From Lineus longissimus (taxonomy: Eukaryota > Nemertea > Pilidiophora > Heteronemertea > Lineidae), in the NCBI RefSeq assembly GCF_910592395.1, contig NC_088323.1, positions 5,146,001 through 5,210,000 of the forward strand: DNA of 64,000 nt. The letters run 5' to 3'. A program made the translations under genes and the position numbers. Of this stretch, positions 1 to 12,599 are shown one piece after another. Under the pieces are notes generated by a model. The model did not search any database. It had not been told where the DNA came from and saw only the letters and a program-made list of their open reading frames with translations. Numbering within the stretch: position 1 is the stretch's first letter; every line of letters begins with the position of its first letter.

Positions 1-357
1 TTTGTACATTTTAAATGGAACTTGTGGAATATTCCACTTATCAGTTTGATGATTATCATAGAGATGGGGGGGATCCCTGTCATGGCCTCTCCTTATGTTT
101 TGTTCGTTTTCTTAAGTGCAAATTGCGATTTGCGTCATTAGAAATGGAATAATATTGTCGCAATTTTTGCAAAGAGATTTGTTTGAAATCACTTGCAGGC
201 CTAAAAAAATGCCTTAATTTGTTGTCTGAACATATTAATCTTTGACCTGTGTAGAAAGGTAAAAAAAGTCAGTCATTTTGTTTGACCAAGCTTCTAAATT
301 TGAAACCTTAGATATGCGCCTTATTTTTTATATCGGACGTTTGCTTTCTATTTCCAG

Positions 358-3300
358 ACTCCCCGACAATATCGGTCCAATCTGGAAGGTTCAGTTCTGG
401 CACAATAACAGTGGCGTGTCGCCCAGCTGGTACTTAAGTCGGGTAATCGTGCGCGACATCAACCTTGACTACTCGTATTATTTCCAATGTGAGAAATGGT
501 TCGCCGTGGAAGAGGAGGATGGCAAGGTTGAACAAGAGTTCATGACTTTGGAAGGCGGGCTTGGCTTTCGCAAGGTTTGTAAATAAGCCTGAGATGACTT
601 TGGGTGTCCAGCCAGCTATAGATAAGTCAAGAAAGGTGTAAAGAAACATCAGCACCTGACGCTCTGAGGTCACGTGTTCAATTCCCAGTCACTCCCACCA
701 CATCTGGTAGAGAGGACGACTCTCATCGACAGTGTAGGTTTCCGACAGGGTGACCGGTTTCTTCCTACTGACATTACAAATCACCCAATATTGTTTTCAG
801 AGCTGACAATGTCCATGGTTACATTCTGCTATCAACTGAATATATGATACAGCTTAAGTCCATTTTACGAGAGAAAAATGCCAATTTTGGTATCTATAGT
901 AGACGTGAATGGGTTAAATTCAGACTTGATTTGAACAAGCCCCAGGTTTTCTGTCAAAATCTTGAGGTGGTACACTTTATTAATGGTAACCTTCCCTTTC
1001 AGATTGTGTGGATCAAGGGAACGGAATATTTCACAGACTATCACCTGTGGGGCTCGCTGTTTACGCGGCCGTCCTACAGTCGCTTCTTTCGTACTGACCG
1101 TCTCACCTGCTGCTTGTCACTGCTCATGTCGTACATGTGCCTCAACGCCATGTGGTACCAGACGAATGAAACAGAGGTAAATACTGTTCTTAGGCAGATT
1201 TCAGACTTATCCTCTTACTAAATGCAAAATTTGACGGCTGGAATGAAAAGATCTCTCTCTCAACTCTCTGTGGGTCTTTGAATTTTCATAATTGGACCAA
1301 ACATAAGCATTTTAGAGGCATTTTTGTGTAAGCGAAAGATTTCAGATTTTTTGCCTTTGCTCATTTATAGTTGTGTGGCAAAGGGGGGCGGGATTGTTTT
1401 CTATTCTTTGCGCATTTACTCATTGATTTGGTTTATTTCAGTATCGTGGCGAGTTTGGCCTGATCGACGTGTCCTGGCGTGCTGTCGTTGTTGGTATTTT
1501 AACCACTGTCATCGTCGTCCCTGTTAACCTGGCACTGGTCATGATGTTCAGGAAAACAAAGGTAATTGAATATTTTCAAGAACAGTCTTCATCTATAGGT
1601 TCATCTGCTTAGCGTTTAGTGTGTGAAATGCCCACTAGCCTTCAGAGCTGACTGCTCTTGTGACTGATTATCCTTTGTCAAACTCTTCCAGTTGAGGAAA
1701 CCAAAAAGCAGCACCGATAAGAAGTACCGCAGCGTCAACAAGGACAACCACAGTACCGATGGTAGCACCGGTAGCGACAATTTCGATCGGTCCGTCCAAC
1801 CCGTCATGACGCAGTCCTTGCTCGACCAGTCCATCTTGAACTGGCAGAGTCTCCAAGAGTGGGCGCAGAAACAATGGACGAAACGTTATCAGCAGTCGGT
1901 CACGTCGAGTGCAGAAAATGTCAAACCAGAGAGCACACCTCAAGTAAGTATGAGTGGAGTCTCGATGATTAATTGGCCCAGTCGGGGGTCATTGGGCCTT
2001 AATGGGTCCAGGAGAGACAAGAATCACCACAGTGAGTTTACCATTGAACATTGTCAATATCATCCCAAGGCTCTAGATGTGTGTGAAATCTGGAACTATA
2101 CTACTGTCTTTACCACAGGATTGTACAGTCTTTTCTGTATCAAACTGACTACAGACATGACCAAAAGGATCTGAACAGTCAACTAGGCTGTTTGGATTGC
2201 TTGAAAAACATACCCAGATCATCAACTTTGTGCCTGAAACAAAATTTAGATTTTGAAATCACCGGCTTTGAATACAGAAGAAGAAGGGTAACACATTTTT
2301 GATTTGTATTTCTTTTCAGGTGCAGGAAGTGCGTGAGCCAACGCCCACCCAGAACCAAAAGGGATGCGAGACGGACCAGACGTCGAGTGGGTTTGAAGAC
2401 TACAGCAGCCAGCAGGTGCAGACACCATTGCCGCAGGTTCCCGAGGTCCGCAAGAAAAGTGAAGAAAACAGTGTCAGTTCTGCAGGAATTGAACTCAGTA
2501 AGTTTCCTAGAATAGTACTAGATGCTTTGAATGAAAGTGTCTTGCCAAAGATGACAAGCTAGGTGGTATCAAACCCACTACATAATGAGTCTGAATTATG
2601 AAATTATCATGGCACTAATATTTACTTTTATGATTTCACAAATGCTATAAAATGATAAGGCATTGATGAAATTTGGGTTTTCATTTCACAGTTCGATTTT
2701 ACGCAATTGAAATGTTGGTGATGTTTTCCCGTTTACGTTACTCGTGTTATTTTTCAGTTGCCAACGATGCAGAATCCAAGCGGGCGTCGCCTTGCCTACT
2801 GCCATGGGGTTGCCGGTACATTCTCCTGATCGTCACCTGGCTCATCATTGCCGGATGCGCAGCAGTCACGATCCTGTACGGTTTCCGGTTCGGTCGTACC
2901 AAGAGTATCCAGTGGCTGCAGTCGCTCTTCTTCAGCTTCATGATGTGCATGTTCATTACGCATCCAATTGTGGTAAGTATCAAAGAGGAGTTTGTAGTCA
3001 GTCCTGGATTCTGCAGCATGTAGCGACTAGGAGTAACACTCCACCTCAACAATATCCTGGTTCATCGCATGTTTTCGTCCTCATTTATACATGTGGGTGC
3101 AGAGACGCAAGTTGGGCTAGTGTGAGTGTCTTGCCAAAGGTCACAATACGCAACAGCGGTCATCTTTTTAAAACGGCTTAATCTTTCCCCACCGGTTTCA
3201 ATGGATTTTTGTTTCTTCTAGATTTTGGTCATAACCATCTACTCTGCGATCAAGTACCGTAACACTCCAGCCGTCCTGGACCACCTTGACGACGACCGCG

Positions 3301-6300
3301 ACACGGAAGTCCGCGAAAAGCAGCGTCCATTTAATCGGCTCGACTATTATGAAGACTGCGACGACCTTGAGAAGGGGATAGCTGCTCGTCAACGATCGCG
3401 ATATCTTCGATTCGCTCGGCCACCTCAGGAGAAACAGCTGATTGAATCGCGGAAGAAGACAATGAAAGAGAAAAAGGCTGTTACAATATTTTGGTGAGAT
3501 TTTCGTTGTTATTGGAAACAGTTTTTCTAAACATGCTAAAAGCGCAATCTTTACAACACGAGTCCCAAATCATTAAAGAGTCTTTAGAGCTTTAAACATG
3601 TGTAACATTGCCTGGTAAAGTGCATCTACAAAGTCTCTTTCTTGAAGTTGGCCTCTCCCGACCCCACCATAAGAGAGTGAGTCTAAGTCTCCGTGTTGTC
3701 TTTTGCAGGGAGACGGTGAAATATCTTGTAGTGCTGACTGTAGCTCTGTTTGTGGCCTTTGGCAAGGACACTTCAACCCCGTACCACCTAAACAAGGCCG
3801 TCACAGTCCAATTCACCGAATCGCTTCCCAATCCGTTCCAAAATATCAGGAGTGTCAGTGATTGGTGGAGGTGGAGCCAATCGGATCTGTTGGATCGACT
3901 CTACTGGGAACGATGGTATAACGGCCAAGAGACGAATACAGATCGGGTAAGATTGGTTGACTAAAATAATTGTCATCTCCTCTATAGTTGTGATTGTAGC
4001 AAATGATATGTTTCTTGAAACTCCTGTGATTCTTGTTTCACTTTCTTACTAACTTCAGCATCAAATGTTGGAAGTTTTCTGGGTCAAATCTGGGCCTTGC
4101 TTTCTCACTGAAGATTGAGTCACTACAGCCCAGCCCCCCCCCCTGAACTTGAGAGGTAGAAACAAGGCCTGTAAATGTCTCTCACTTCAAACATAGTTTT
4201 CAATTTGGGATCTTGAAAATGATAGCTACAGATACCATCATTGCGACATTGTAACTTAAACTAATACCTTGCTAATCTATCGCCAACTGGTCTTTCAGAA
4301 CTACATCCTCGACGGCTCGAGCACGATCGTCGGTTACGTCAACCTGCGCCAGATGAGAGTCGATAACAAATCCTGTGACATCCCGTACCCATATAATGTA
4401 ACAGACACGTGTTACTATGGATACGGTAGCTGGGATGCGAGCACAGCAAGTTTTGGTCCCGGTGAGAAGTGGTCGTATTCGCCGTGGTCGGATTTGTACC
4501 GTTATAAGATCTACGGTCGATTGGCGGAATACGATGGTGCGGGATTTCTTGTCAAGTTAAACTCAACTCGGTAAGTTTGATTGTTTTCTTCTTCATTGTC
4601 ACTCGTATCAAATATTGGTGGCAAAAACGTAACTCTGGAAGGCAAGACAACCACATAACATCAACAGCTCTGTGGCATCTGATACCAAATGACTCCCATG
4701 ACTTCTGTCTGTATCAGTCTTAGTTTGAAATATCATTTTTTCAGAGCCGGAGCTTACGCCCAGCTTCAGAAACTGAAAGCACAGGAATGGATCGACCGCC
4801 ACACGCGTGCAATCATCGTGGAATTCACGCTCTACAACGCGCCAACGAACCTGTTCACGTCTGTCAGTCTCGTGTGTGAGACACCGCCCACAGGTGGCGC
4901 CTTTCCATTGGTGCGCGTCGACTCGGCGTACATGTATCGATACTTCTCGGCTTTTGATCATGTTGTTCTAGCATTCGAGGTACGTTACGCTCTCAGTTCA
5001 GCAAATCCCATTATAATTCATTGTTGCATAGAATGCATTCATTGTACAGTACATTTCAAAAGAATGTCCCTCCACATGCAACATCCATTGGTGTTGTGTT
5101 CTGTAACAGTCCTCCAAAAGTAACGTCAGTGGAAAATTTATGAGTCCTGATTTGTCCATTCCAGCTCATATTCATCAGTATCATCATGTTCAAGATCCAG
5201 TCGTTCATAGGGGGCGCAATACGCGAGAAGAAACGCTACTTCAGAAATCTCTGGAATGTCCTCCATCTTGTCCAGCTAGTCTTCTGTGTCACATATATCG
5301 TCTGCTACATCTTGCGGTTCGTTTACGTACACGACACGATTGAGAGATTGCGTGCTACGTTCCTTGAGGAGTATGTTGACGTCTTCTTCATTGCGCTTTG
5401 GGACGAGGTGAGAGCTTCTTCTTCTTCACATTCTAAAGAGCTCCGGACATCTTCTTCTGCGTTCAGATTGCACAGAAGAAGAATTCGTTCGGGCCCCTGA
5501 AGATGGTGAAACATTGTCATCCAAATTACACACTATGAAGTCCCGTTGTGTAGAGACGAAAATTCTGCTTGTTATCGTAAACTTTACAAGAAATTTTCTT
5601 TTTTCAGCTGCTGCGGACCCTGGTTGGAAGCATTGTGTTCATAATATTTGTTCAGTTTCTGCGCCTCTTGCGGTACCGTAAACTGTTTGCACGTCTCGGG
5701 AATGTCTATTGGCGCGCCAGGAGGGAGATCCTTATATTTACTGTAAGTACCGAGCAAACCTAAAGAGGGAGCTAGTAGCTAGAGGGTCTATTAGGTGGTC
5801 TCAAAGTGACTAATATGCTCTGGTTAGTCTTGGCGTCCGTCTGAGTACAAGAAATTTCATTCAAAGCTTGGTAGGAAACAGCTAGGATTGTGGATCTGCT
5901 TTCCTTGTTGCCTAAAGGAATTCGTTACCTGGAATCTTTGGCAGTGATATTTTGGAAAAGAAATTGAAGAAACGTTTTTCAGAGAGCAAATTCGATGAAG
6001 TTTTCTTCAAATGTTTTCCCACTGATACCTCCGTATTTGAGTAATTGTTGGCAGCAGGTATGGTCTGCTCAAGGATAAGGTTCGGTTTTTGTTGATTTTT
6101 GTTGATATTTTACTTTCAGGCCTTGTTCATTGTGATTCTAATGGCGTGGACGAGTCTCGGTGTGGCGTTGTTCCGCACCGTCAGCTGGTCGTTCAGCGAG
6201 TTCCATCTCGGCTTCATGTCGTTGTCGAGCCTTCTAGTCATGAAATACCGGTTCCAAGACATTGAGGAGTACAGTCTGCACGGAGCCAGGGTGTTTGTTT

Positions 6301-9300
6301 GTGTCTTCTTCATATTTGGAATGGGCATACTGCTTTCCTATGTAAGTAAGAGTGGAAACACATGGGGTTTTGGACATTTTCAAAGTTAAAAGTTGTACAG
6401 TAGAACCTCCCCTTGCGGACACCTCTGCCCATTACGGACATGTTCGTTCAGTCCCGATTTTTTTCTAAGTCATTTGCTTTAACCAAAACCTCTGTAGAGC
6501 GGACACCTCTCTACTCTGAATTGCACCAAGGCCATGGTGACTTTTTGGTTCAATCGACTCACAATTACGGACAGTAAGCAAAAACAATGGCTTCCTGTGT
6601 TCACTTAGGTAGTCGATTAGACCTAACAGGTGTGAAGTTTGCGTAATTGATGAACATAATTAGACACAAAGTTCAGTTAATTGGAGTGGAGTTAATTTAA
6701 TGTCAGTTGCTCTCCTAATTAAAACAGAATGTATTGTTTAATTATCTTCACTGTGCATCACATTGCCAAGCTACTGTATCTGGTAACATTAATTGCAGTC
6801 CATTGAGTAGTTTGTCCCCTTGTGCTCTAATAACAAGTATTACTATAATGATGTACGCTGTCTATGTAATAATTAGCGTGCGAACACAACCTGCATATAT
6901 CAATGTTGGCAAATTAATATGACCTCCACTAGAAATGCCAATTAACTAATTTCAAGTTCGCATATAATTGGCATCAAATTATTTGAAGTACATTGTAGTT
7001 AATATGTATACAACTAAATGGAATATGTAATATGTAAGCTTCACGACCCCCATGGGCCTGGGTTTGAAGTCACAGTCCTTGGAGGGATAGTCTGACATCA
7101 AAACTCGTACATGACTTCCCCACCGATATCCTCAAGGGCTTCTCTCTCTGTTTGCAGATTGTAGCTGTGCTGAGTCTCCACTTCCGTGTAGGACGTCATG
7201 ACCAAGTGTTGACCATGTCTTCTAAGGAGCTGATGAACTTCTATTGGAACCGTCTCTTAGTCTGGTTGAAGGTCAGACGGATTACACAGGACGACGACGA
7301 TGACAGCGTTCTGCCACCGGTAAGTAGATTATACAGGGTGAAACAGACAGCAGAATCTACAGGGTGAGCAGAAAGGAGAGCCTAGAGGGTGAAGCAGAAA
7401 AAAGCACAGTTGGTCATTACTTGTCACTTGTCTGTTGCTGCTGATTTGCCATTTTTAGTTAATGTCAAAAACATAGGCAACAGCAAGAATGAATAGACAG
7501 TCTTTATCAATTCTTTGTAACATTAACCTTATCAGCTGAATTGTTATAAAGATCTAATCTATTTTCCAGGAATTCACCATGGCTGAAATTGAGTACCAAG
7601 TTGACGAGCTACTTTTCAAAATGAACGCCATCTCGGGCAGTCACGGCCTCCCAGAAAAGCCGCCGTGTTATTACACCGATTCGGATTGTACATACGGTAT
7701 CGGTGACGATGGCGTGTCAAGCGGAGGGTCAGAGGTCAGAGGTTTCGACGAGACGAGGTTCGAGTCGCGTATCGCTAAGATTGAGGACAATCTCTACATG
7801 CAGGAGCCACACCTGGCTCAGTTGATCCAACTCGATAACATTGGGACGAATATTTTGTCGCAGGAGAGAGAAAAACAGCTGAGGTATGTTGTAAATTAGA
7901 CTGAACTTTGGAGGGAGACTGGTCTTCTTAGCCTTGTTGGCAATCAGTCTAGGAAAAAGATACGCTTTGAAAAAAACCTTTGGCTGATGTCGCTTGCCTT
8001 GGATGGCAAGACTAATAGGGGAAGGAGACTCGTAAAGCAAACCGTACCATTAACTTCATTTTGTCCCTTCACACAAACATGGATGAATGCAGAATAAGAT
8101 CAGATTGAACTGCTATTTGATACAAGCCAAAAATGGCTTTCTTGCTGTGAGTAATGTAGGCCTACTCATTATGAAAAGCTCGTTTTTAGGACATTCTTGA
8201 AAATGAAACACCTGGAAAGATTCTGCAGTTCACATTAGCTCAGCATACAGTAATAATTGAACAGATTATCGAGTTAATTCAATATGATTCGTTTTAGGTC
8301 CGAGTTAGAACTTGAAATTTTCCGCCAACTGCAAGTCCAGAGACAAGAAGGCAAATCACAGTCGAACACGCATTTTGATGGCAGCACCAGTTCGCCATTG
8401 AGAGCCGGAGATGGCCTCAACCAAAGTGGTAATAACTCACCTCATTTCGGCCTCGTCACCTCACAGCGGAAACCGGCTAAATTCATCTTTCCTAAACCAC
8501 CTGTCTTAGGTACTAACATTATCACTGCTTGACACTCTTCTCGTTACAATTCTTCAAGTTGTCGTTCGTGAAAACTTTAGAACCGATGTAACTTTGAGAG
8601 ATTTCTAGGGCTGTTTCTTTAGGAGGGTGCTGGTAGTGCCTTTATGTTCGGGAAGTGCAATATCACAAGTGATGTAAAAATCATGTATTTTCTGGATCTC
8701 GGACAAAATTCTGCATTGTGCAACCAAGACTTGGCGTCAGTTTTGTCCGAGTATTGACGTCGTGATGTACTTTCCGAGCTTTATTTAGCCCGGGCGCAGA
8801 GATCACTATTAAGTTGAAATGGCCTCTTTCAAAAAGATATTTTGCTCTCAAAATTGCAATTGGTTCTAGAGTCGATCTGTTCATATTCCAACACGCTTTA
8901 CCTAGGGAATCTGGTCTGCGCTATGGTTACAGTCTGCGCCATGGTTACAGTCTGCGCCATGGTTACAGTCTGCGCCATGGTTACAGTCTGCGCCATGGTT
9001 ACAGTCTGCGCCATGGTTACAGTCTGTGCCATGGTTAGTCTGCACCATGGTTACAGTCTGCGCCATGGTTACAGACTGCTCCATTGTCATGGTTTCTCAG
9101 GTGGTTCCTCCATCTGAAGAGCAATCAGCTGTACAAACGATTATTTGCCGTCTGCTTTGGCCTGACAGAAGAATTCACTGCCACTATTTTGCTCTAATGA
9201 TAAACGCCTCCGATTTCATCCAAAAAAATTATGCCGAGAAACTTTTTATGGGAAAATGGCAGTGAATTATCAAGTCTGCTTCAAGTCCAACAGCTTTGAC

Positions 9301-10482
9301 TCTTCTTGCTGACTGCTTCTGGTGGTGGTTTTCCTCATTAACTTTTTTCACCGTTTTCAGTCGTGATGAGTTTCATGTAACTTTTAACAAACTTTGGTGT
9401 AACAGTGTATTCACATTCTCCTTCAATCACTGGTCCTAGTTTCGCCCTCTCACTTGCTGTGATTATAGCACACATCCATATCTTGGAAAAGTATTGTTCT
9501 CATTCCCAATCACTTCTTGCAAAAACCCTAGAATTGGTAGTGCTTTGCCAATATAGGTGATCAGCTGATTTTGTTTAAAATAATTACTAGATTTTCCATC
9601 GCATTTTGGAAAAATGTTGGTCCTTTTTACCTCTTGGTTCATAATGTGTAAAGAAATTGTCATATAGGTTTCTAAGATTGTCTGCTACTGTCAGATAGCC
9701 CAGCCTTACTTTCATTAGCCTGGTGCAACACTTCCAGTCGTCACTTGAAGATAGCATACATCTTCATATGTCATCCCTTAAATCGACACCCTCAAATCAC
9801 TCCATCGCTATGGCAACCCAGCTTACTACTCCTTCTTCGCGATTGCATTTTAAGTTCTGCATCTCTGATTCCAGGAAAATTAAAATACCATGACCCCTTC
9901 AGCGAAGACTTTGGCGCCCATCGTAGGTCGCGACGCTGCGACCATCGGGGATCGTTCTCCGATACCGACGTGTACGATATCCCAGTGCATGGTGGGAAAT
10001 CTGACGATTACGGTAGCTGCGAGGTCGTTAGCATGGACGACGAAACAGTCAACCGCCCAGGTCAAGGTCGAGTTCATGGGCGACTTAGTCCTGGGGTGGA
10101 TAGGATGTCACATCGTGATTCAAATTATAGTCATTCGATACTAGATTTGCCTCCTGGGGGCGACCTTTTAGATATTCCTATACATCGTTTAGATGATGAT
10201 TATCCAAGACCGCGAACCTCTGTTGAGAAATCGCGTCCATTTGATTGCCTGTACGACTCCAGTTCGAGTTCAGAGTACAATCTAGCAAGGTCAAGGTCGG
10301 CTAAAGCAGACGCGAAACCGAGAAGTTTGCGTAAAACTAAGTCACGGGGAAAGGGTAAAGGTCGTAAAGAGTTTACACCAATCAAAGGACTCGATGAGTT
10401 AGGCATAGAAAATGGTGGCTATAGCAGTGATAGTGACGTGAATGTTCGGGTGAGCGGCCGCCAGAAGCAATGTTGGTCTTGA
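358..10482 (+). CDS. Polycystin-1-like protein (PKD1/PKD1L family), 3' part of gene, 17 exons
   Basis: Seen: exons at 358-574, 1003-1176, 1442-1561, 1692-1943, 2320-2497, 2758-2972, 3222-3493, 3709-3946, 4299-4570, 4745-4979, 5165-5407, 5608-5742, 6120-6341, 7158-7319, 7570-7883, 8298-8509 and 9875-10482 (stop TGA). All introns are GT-AG and every junction keeps phase, giving about 1355 residues. The first exon is the second half of a PLAT/LH2 domain (IWKVQFWHNNSG, SWYLSRVIVRD). Exon 2 carries the family signature before TM1 (RPSYSRFFRTDRLTCC). Hydrophobic segments fit the 11-TM polycystin-1 plan: TM1-TM5 lie in exons 2-8, the large extracellular polycystin (TOP) domain in exons 8-10 with N-glycosylation sites, and the channel-like TM6-TM11 in exons 10-14. 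The tail has a helical, probably coiled-coil stretch (exons 15-16) and a basic Ser/Arg-rich end. Family knowledge: polycystin-1 proteins pair with TRPP channels in cilia or gametes. The N-terminal ectodomain and GAIN/GPS lie left of the window. Which PKD1L paralogue it is cannot be decided here. Confidence 0.93.
6397..6575. repeat. Possible pogo/Tigger-like MITE fragment in polycystin intron 13
   Basis: Seen: after exon 13 the intron contains a stretch beginning CAGTAGAACCTCC followed by two related GCGGACACCTCT-type blocks. This resembles the ends of pogo/Tigger-type DNA transposons known from many animals. A convincing second terminal repeat was not found, so the boundary is approximate. 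It does not touch coding sequence. Confidence 0.3.
7905..8035 (+). repeat. Dispersed repeat fragment related to the leader of the LINE at 21.2-23.0 kb
   Basis: Seen: this piece of intron 15 of the polycystin gene reads GGGAGACTGGTCTTCTTAGC and continues with a CCTTG..GGCAA motif. It parallels 21360-21420, where the same words occur ahead of the LINE endonuclease ORF. A second, looser copy of the CCTTGG..GGCAAG word follows about 75 bp later, the same spacing as in the LINE leader. Inference: it is a relic of the LINE 5' region or of a repeat shared with it. No coding capacity. Confidence 0.4.
8915..9086. repeat. 18-bp tandem repeat (VNTR) in polycystin intron 16
   Basis: Seen: about nine copies of an 18-bp unit (TCTGCGCCATGGTTACAG), nearly identical, with one shortened copy near 9035 that shifts the register. 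18 is a multiple of three, so long spurious open frames appear on both strands. They have no splice or start context and lie inside the intron between exons ending at 8509 and starting at 9875. The uniformity of copies suggests recent expansion and probable length polymorphism. Confidence 0.9.
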
Positions 10483-11182
10483 TGTGGTCAGTGTCGATAA
10501 TGATCAATCATGATGCACCATGACACAGCTTTTCCCGCCGTGAATTTTGTCATGATGTACCCATGACAGCTATTTGATGAACAATGCAATCACTTGTCTC
10601 AAAGCTGTAAACTCTGTTATCATTTTCATATGTTGCATGTTTTCGTGAAGTGGACAAAAAATAACAGTCCCTTAAATTGCATAAAATCTTCTTCTCTTAG
10701 TCGGCTTCTCTGAAATGGAATTTTCTCCACATAAATTTTTGATGACTTATTGTGCCAGGTGTTATAATTGATGGAATTGCCCAACTCCATATCTCTCCAA
10801 CTGGACAGCATAATACATGTGGTATGATTATCATGTATCAAAAACATAAATGGCTCTTTCAAACATAAAAAAAAGCTGTGAAGATAATAGTAGGGTTTAC
10901 GGCAAGATAATTCTGGTCAGTTTGGACTCAAAAGTCTTTCAGGCATATTGTATATTAATGTTGATTTTATATGTAAGCTCGCTGGGCCTGCTAAAGCCTC
11001 TAGCAAGCAGATGATGGATCACTTTGTAGATTGTAAATAAGTCTTGAAATATCATGTATTTTTAATTATGCGTATAGGTATTTTAACCATCACACATTTA
11101 GATGGAATATGAATAGTATTTCGGAGGATCAAAGTTAAAATATATTTGGTAATCTGATGACATTCTGGATGTCAGTACAGGA

Positions 11183-11347
11183 ACCAGTTCTGTAACAATA
11201 ACTGTATAGAAGTTTAATACCAGTTCTGTAATGATATGTGCCATTACAGTTCAGTACCAGTTCTGTAATGATATGTGCCATTACAGTTCAGTACCATTTC
11301 TGTAATGACATGTGCCATTACAAATCGATACCAGTTCTGTATTGACA
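11183..11347. repeat. 37-bp tandem repeat, about 4.5 copies
   Basis: Seen: units of about 37 bp starting CAGTTCTGTAATGATATGTG and ending TTACAGTTCAGTAC. The two middle copies are identical and the outer copies diverged. Each unit contains the internal inverted pair TGTAATG and CATTACA, so a transcript could form a row of small hairpins. The position is within the probable 3' UTR of the polycystin-like gene. Confidence 0.85.
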
Positions 11348-11814
11348 TTTGAGGGTATCATGTCATCTTGAGGGGGCTGAAAAGATGTGCAGCTTGCAAC
11401 TGTACGAAAAGTGGCAGTATTATTACTTAAAAGTGCAAAAACCCAATGAATTGTTTACTCCTGAATATTTCTTGTTGTTGTTTATTGAAATGTTTTTACA
11501 ATGGCCATTCAAACTGTATGACCTTTTTTCGTGTTCTTCCATGTTTTTCTTTAGCGATTTGTAGACTTTTAATGCGATTTCACTCATATCAAGCTGGTGC
11601 CATGACAGTGCTGCCACCTGTGGCCACCTTGAAGAATTACCCCATGAGATTAAAAACGATTAGTAGCGTGTAAATTGGCTTCAGTATGTCCATTTCATTT
11701 TCATTGAGATTTTTCGAAATTTTGCAATAATGGTTTGCCTGTTGTACTCATTTTATATGTACCGTTACTGTCCGTGTTTACCTTCTACATGTACATTACA
11801 TAATAATTTTATAG

Positions 11815-11883
11815 TTTGGCAATGACTTCATATTACTATACTTTGAGACTTGGCAATGACTTCATATTACTATACTTTGAGAC
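11815..11883. repeat. 34-bp direct duplication
   Basis: Seen: two back-to-back copies of a 34-bp unit (TTGGCAATGACTTCATATTA followed by CTATACTTTGAGAC), essentially identical. It is a simple recent duplication in A/T-rich DNA downstream of the polycystin gene. Confidence 0.85.
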
Positions 11884-12599
11884 TTCACTATGATAAATGA
11901 ATTCACTTTATGAGAAAATGATTAGATTGATTATACCGAGGTATACAGTATATAGTTTTATTTGTATCTCGTGTGGTTGTATTGAGTAAATTTAGGCTAT
12001 TACTTTATACAATTTCTGTGGGTTAAGCTAGGCTCACATGACAATCATACTTGCTAAACACGTTTGTTTTTGTCATTTTGACAAACATCTTTTCCTGATA
12101 TGTTTCATATTTAAAAACGTGCTTAACCTTTTCAGTCCCGGGGCTCCCCTTTTAACAGACAACCCGATGGCCATGTTAGATAGTGGCGGAGTCTAGGAAC
12201 GACTGAATACCCTAGTATTGGTTTATCTTTAAAACAAACGGCGACAGCACCTGTTAAGTTATTGAAACATGGAAGTGGGATGGCATCCCGTCATGGTCAA
12301 ATACAGTGGTAACATATGCGGATGCGGTCCCACCTGGGCACTGAAAAACGACAAATTCATTTCATTTGTATACTATATCACTCAAGCATAAGTTATTTTG
12401 GTTATCTATTGACATGGATCTTGCAGATGGTAGGGGCGACGTGTATGGGCGGTTACACCTGCTGTTTGCCTGAACAACTGCCAACTGCCACAATTAGTTA
12501 TGCATGACATGGGCATAATCATCAATGATGAATTGTTATAGGCCCCAGATCCCGTCTGGGGACTATATTGATATCACTGGAATTCTGGAAAATGTTATT

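Larger units (their letters stand above)
10483..12500. other. Polycystin 3' UTR and downstream spacer
   Basis: No further exon seen. The 3' UTR of the polycystin gene must start at 10483. No AATAAA occurs before the repeats at 12.6 kb, and the best alternative polyadenylation hexamer I see is ATTAAA near 11649. The stretch is A/T-rich and contains the two short tandem repeats listed separately. Open frames here are short and lack coding character. Confidence 0.5.

Noticed and set aside
8814..9117. Long frames over the 18-bp repeat, both strands
   Set aside because: They exist only because the repeat unit is a multiple of three. The region is inside a well-supported intron of the polycystin gene.
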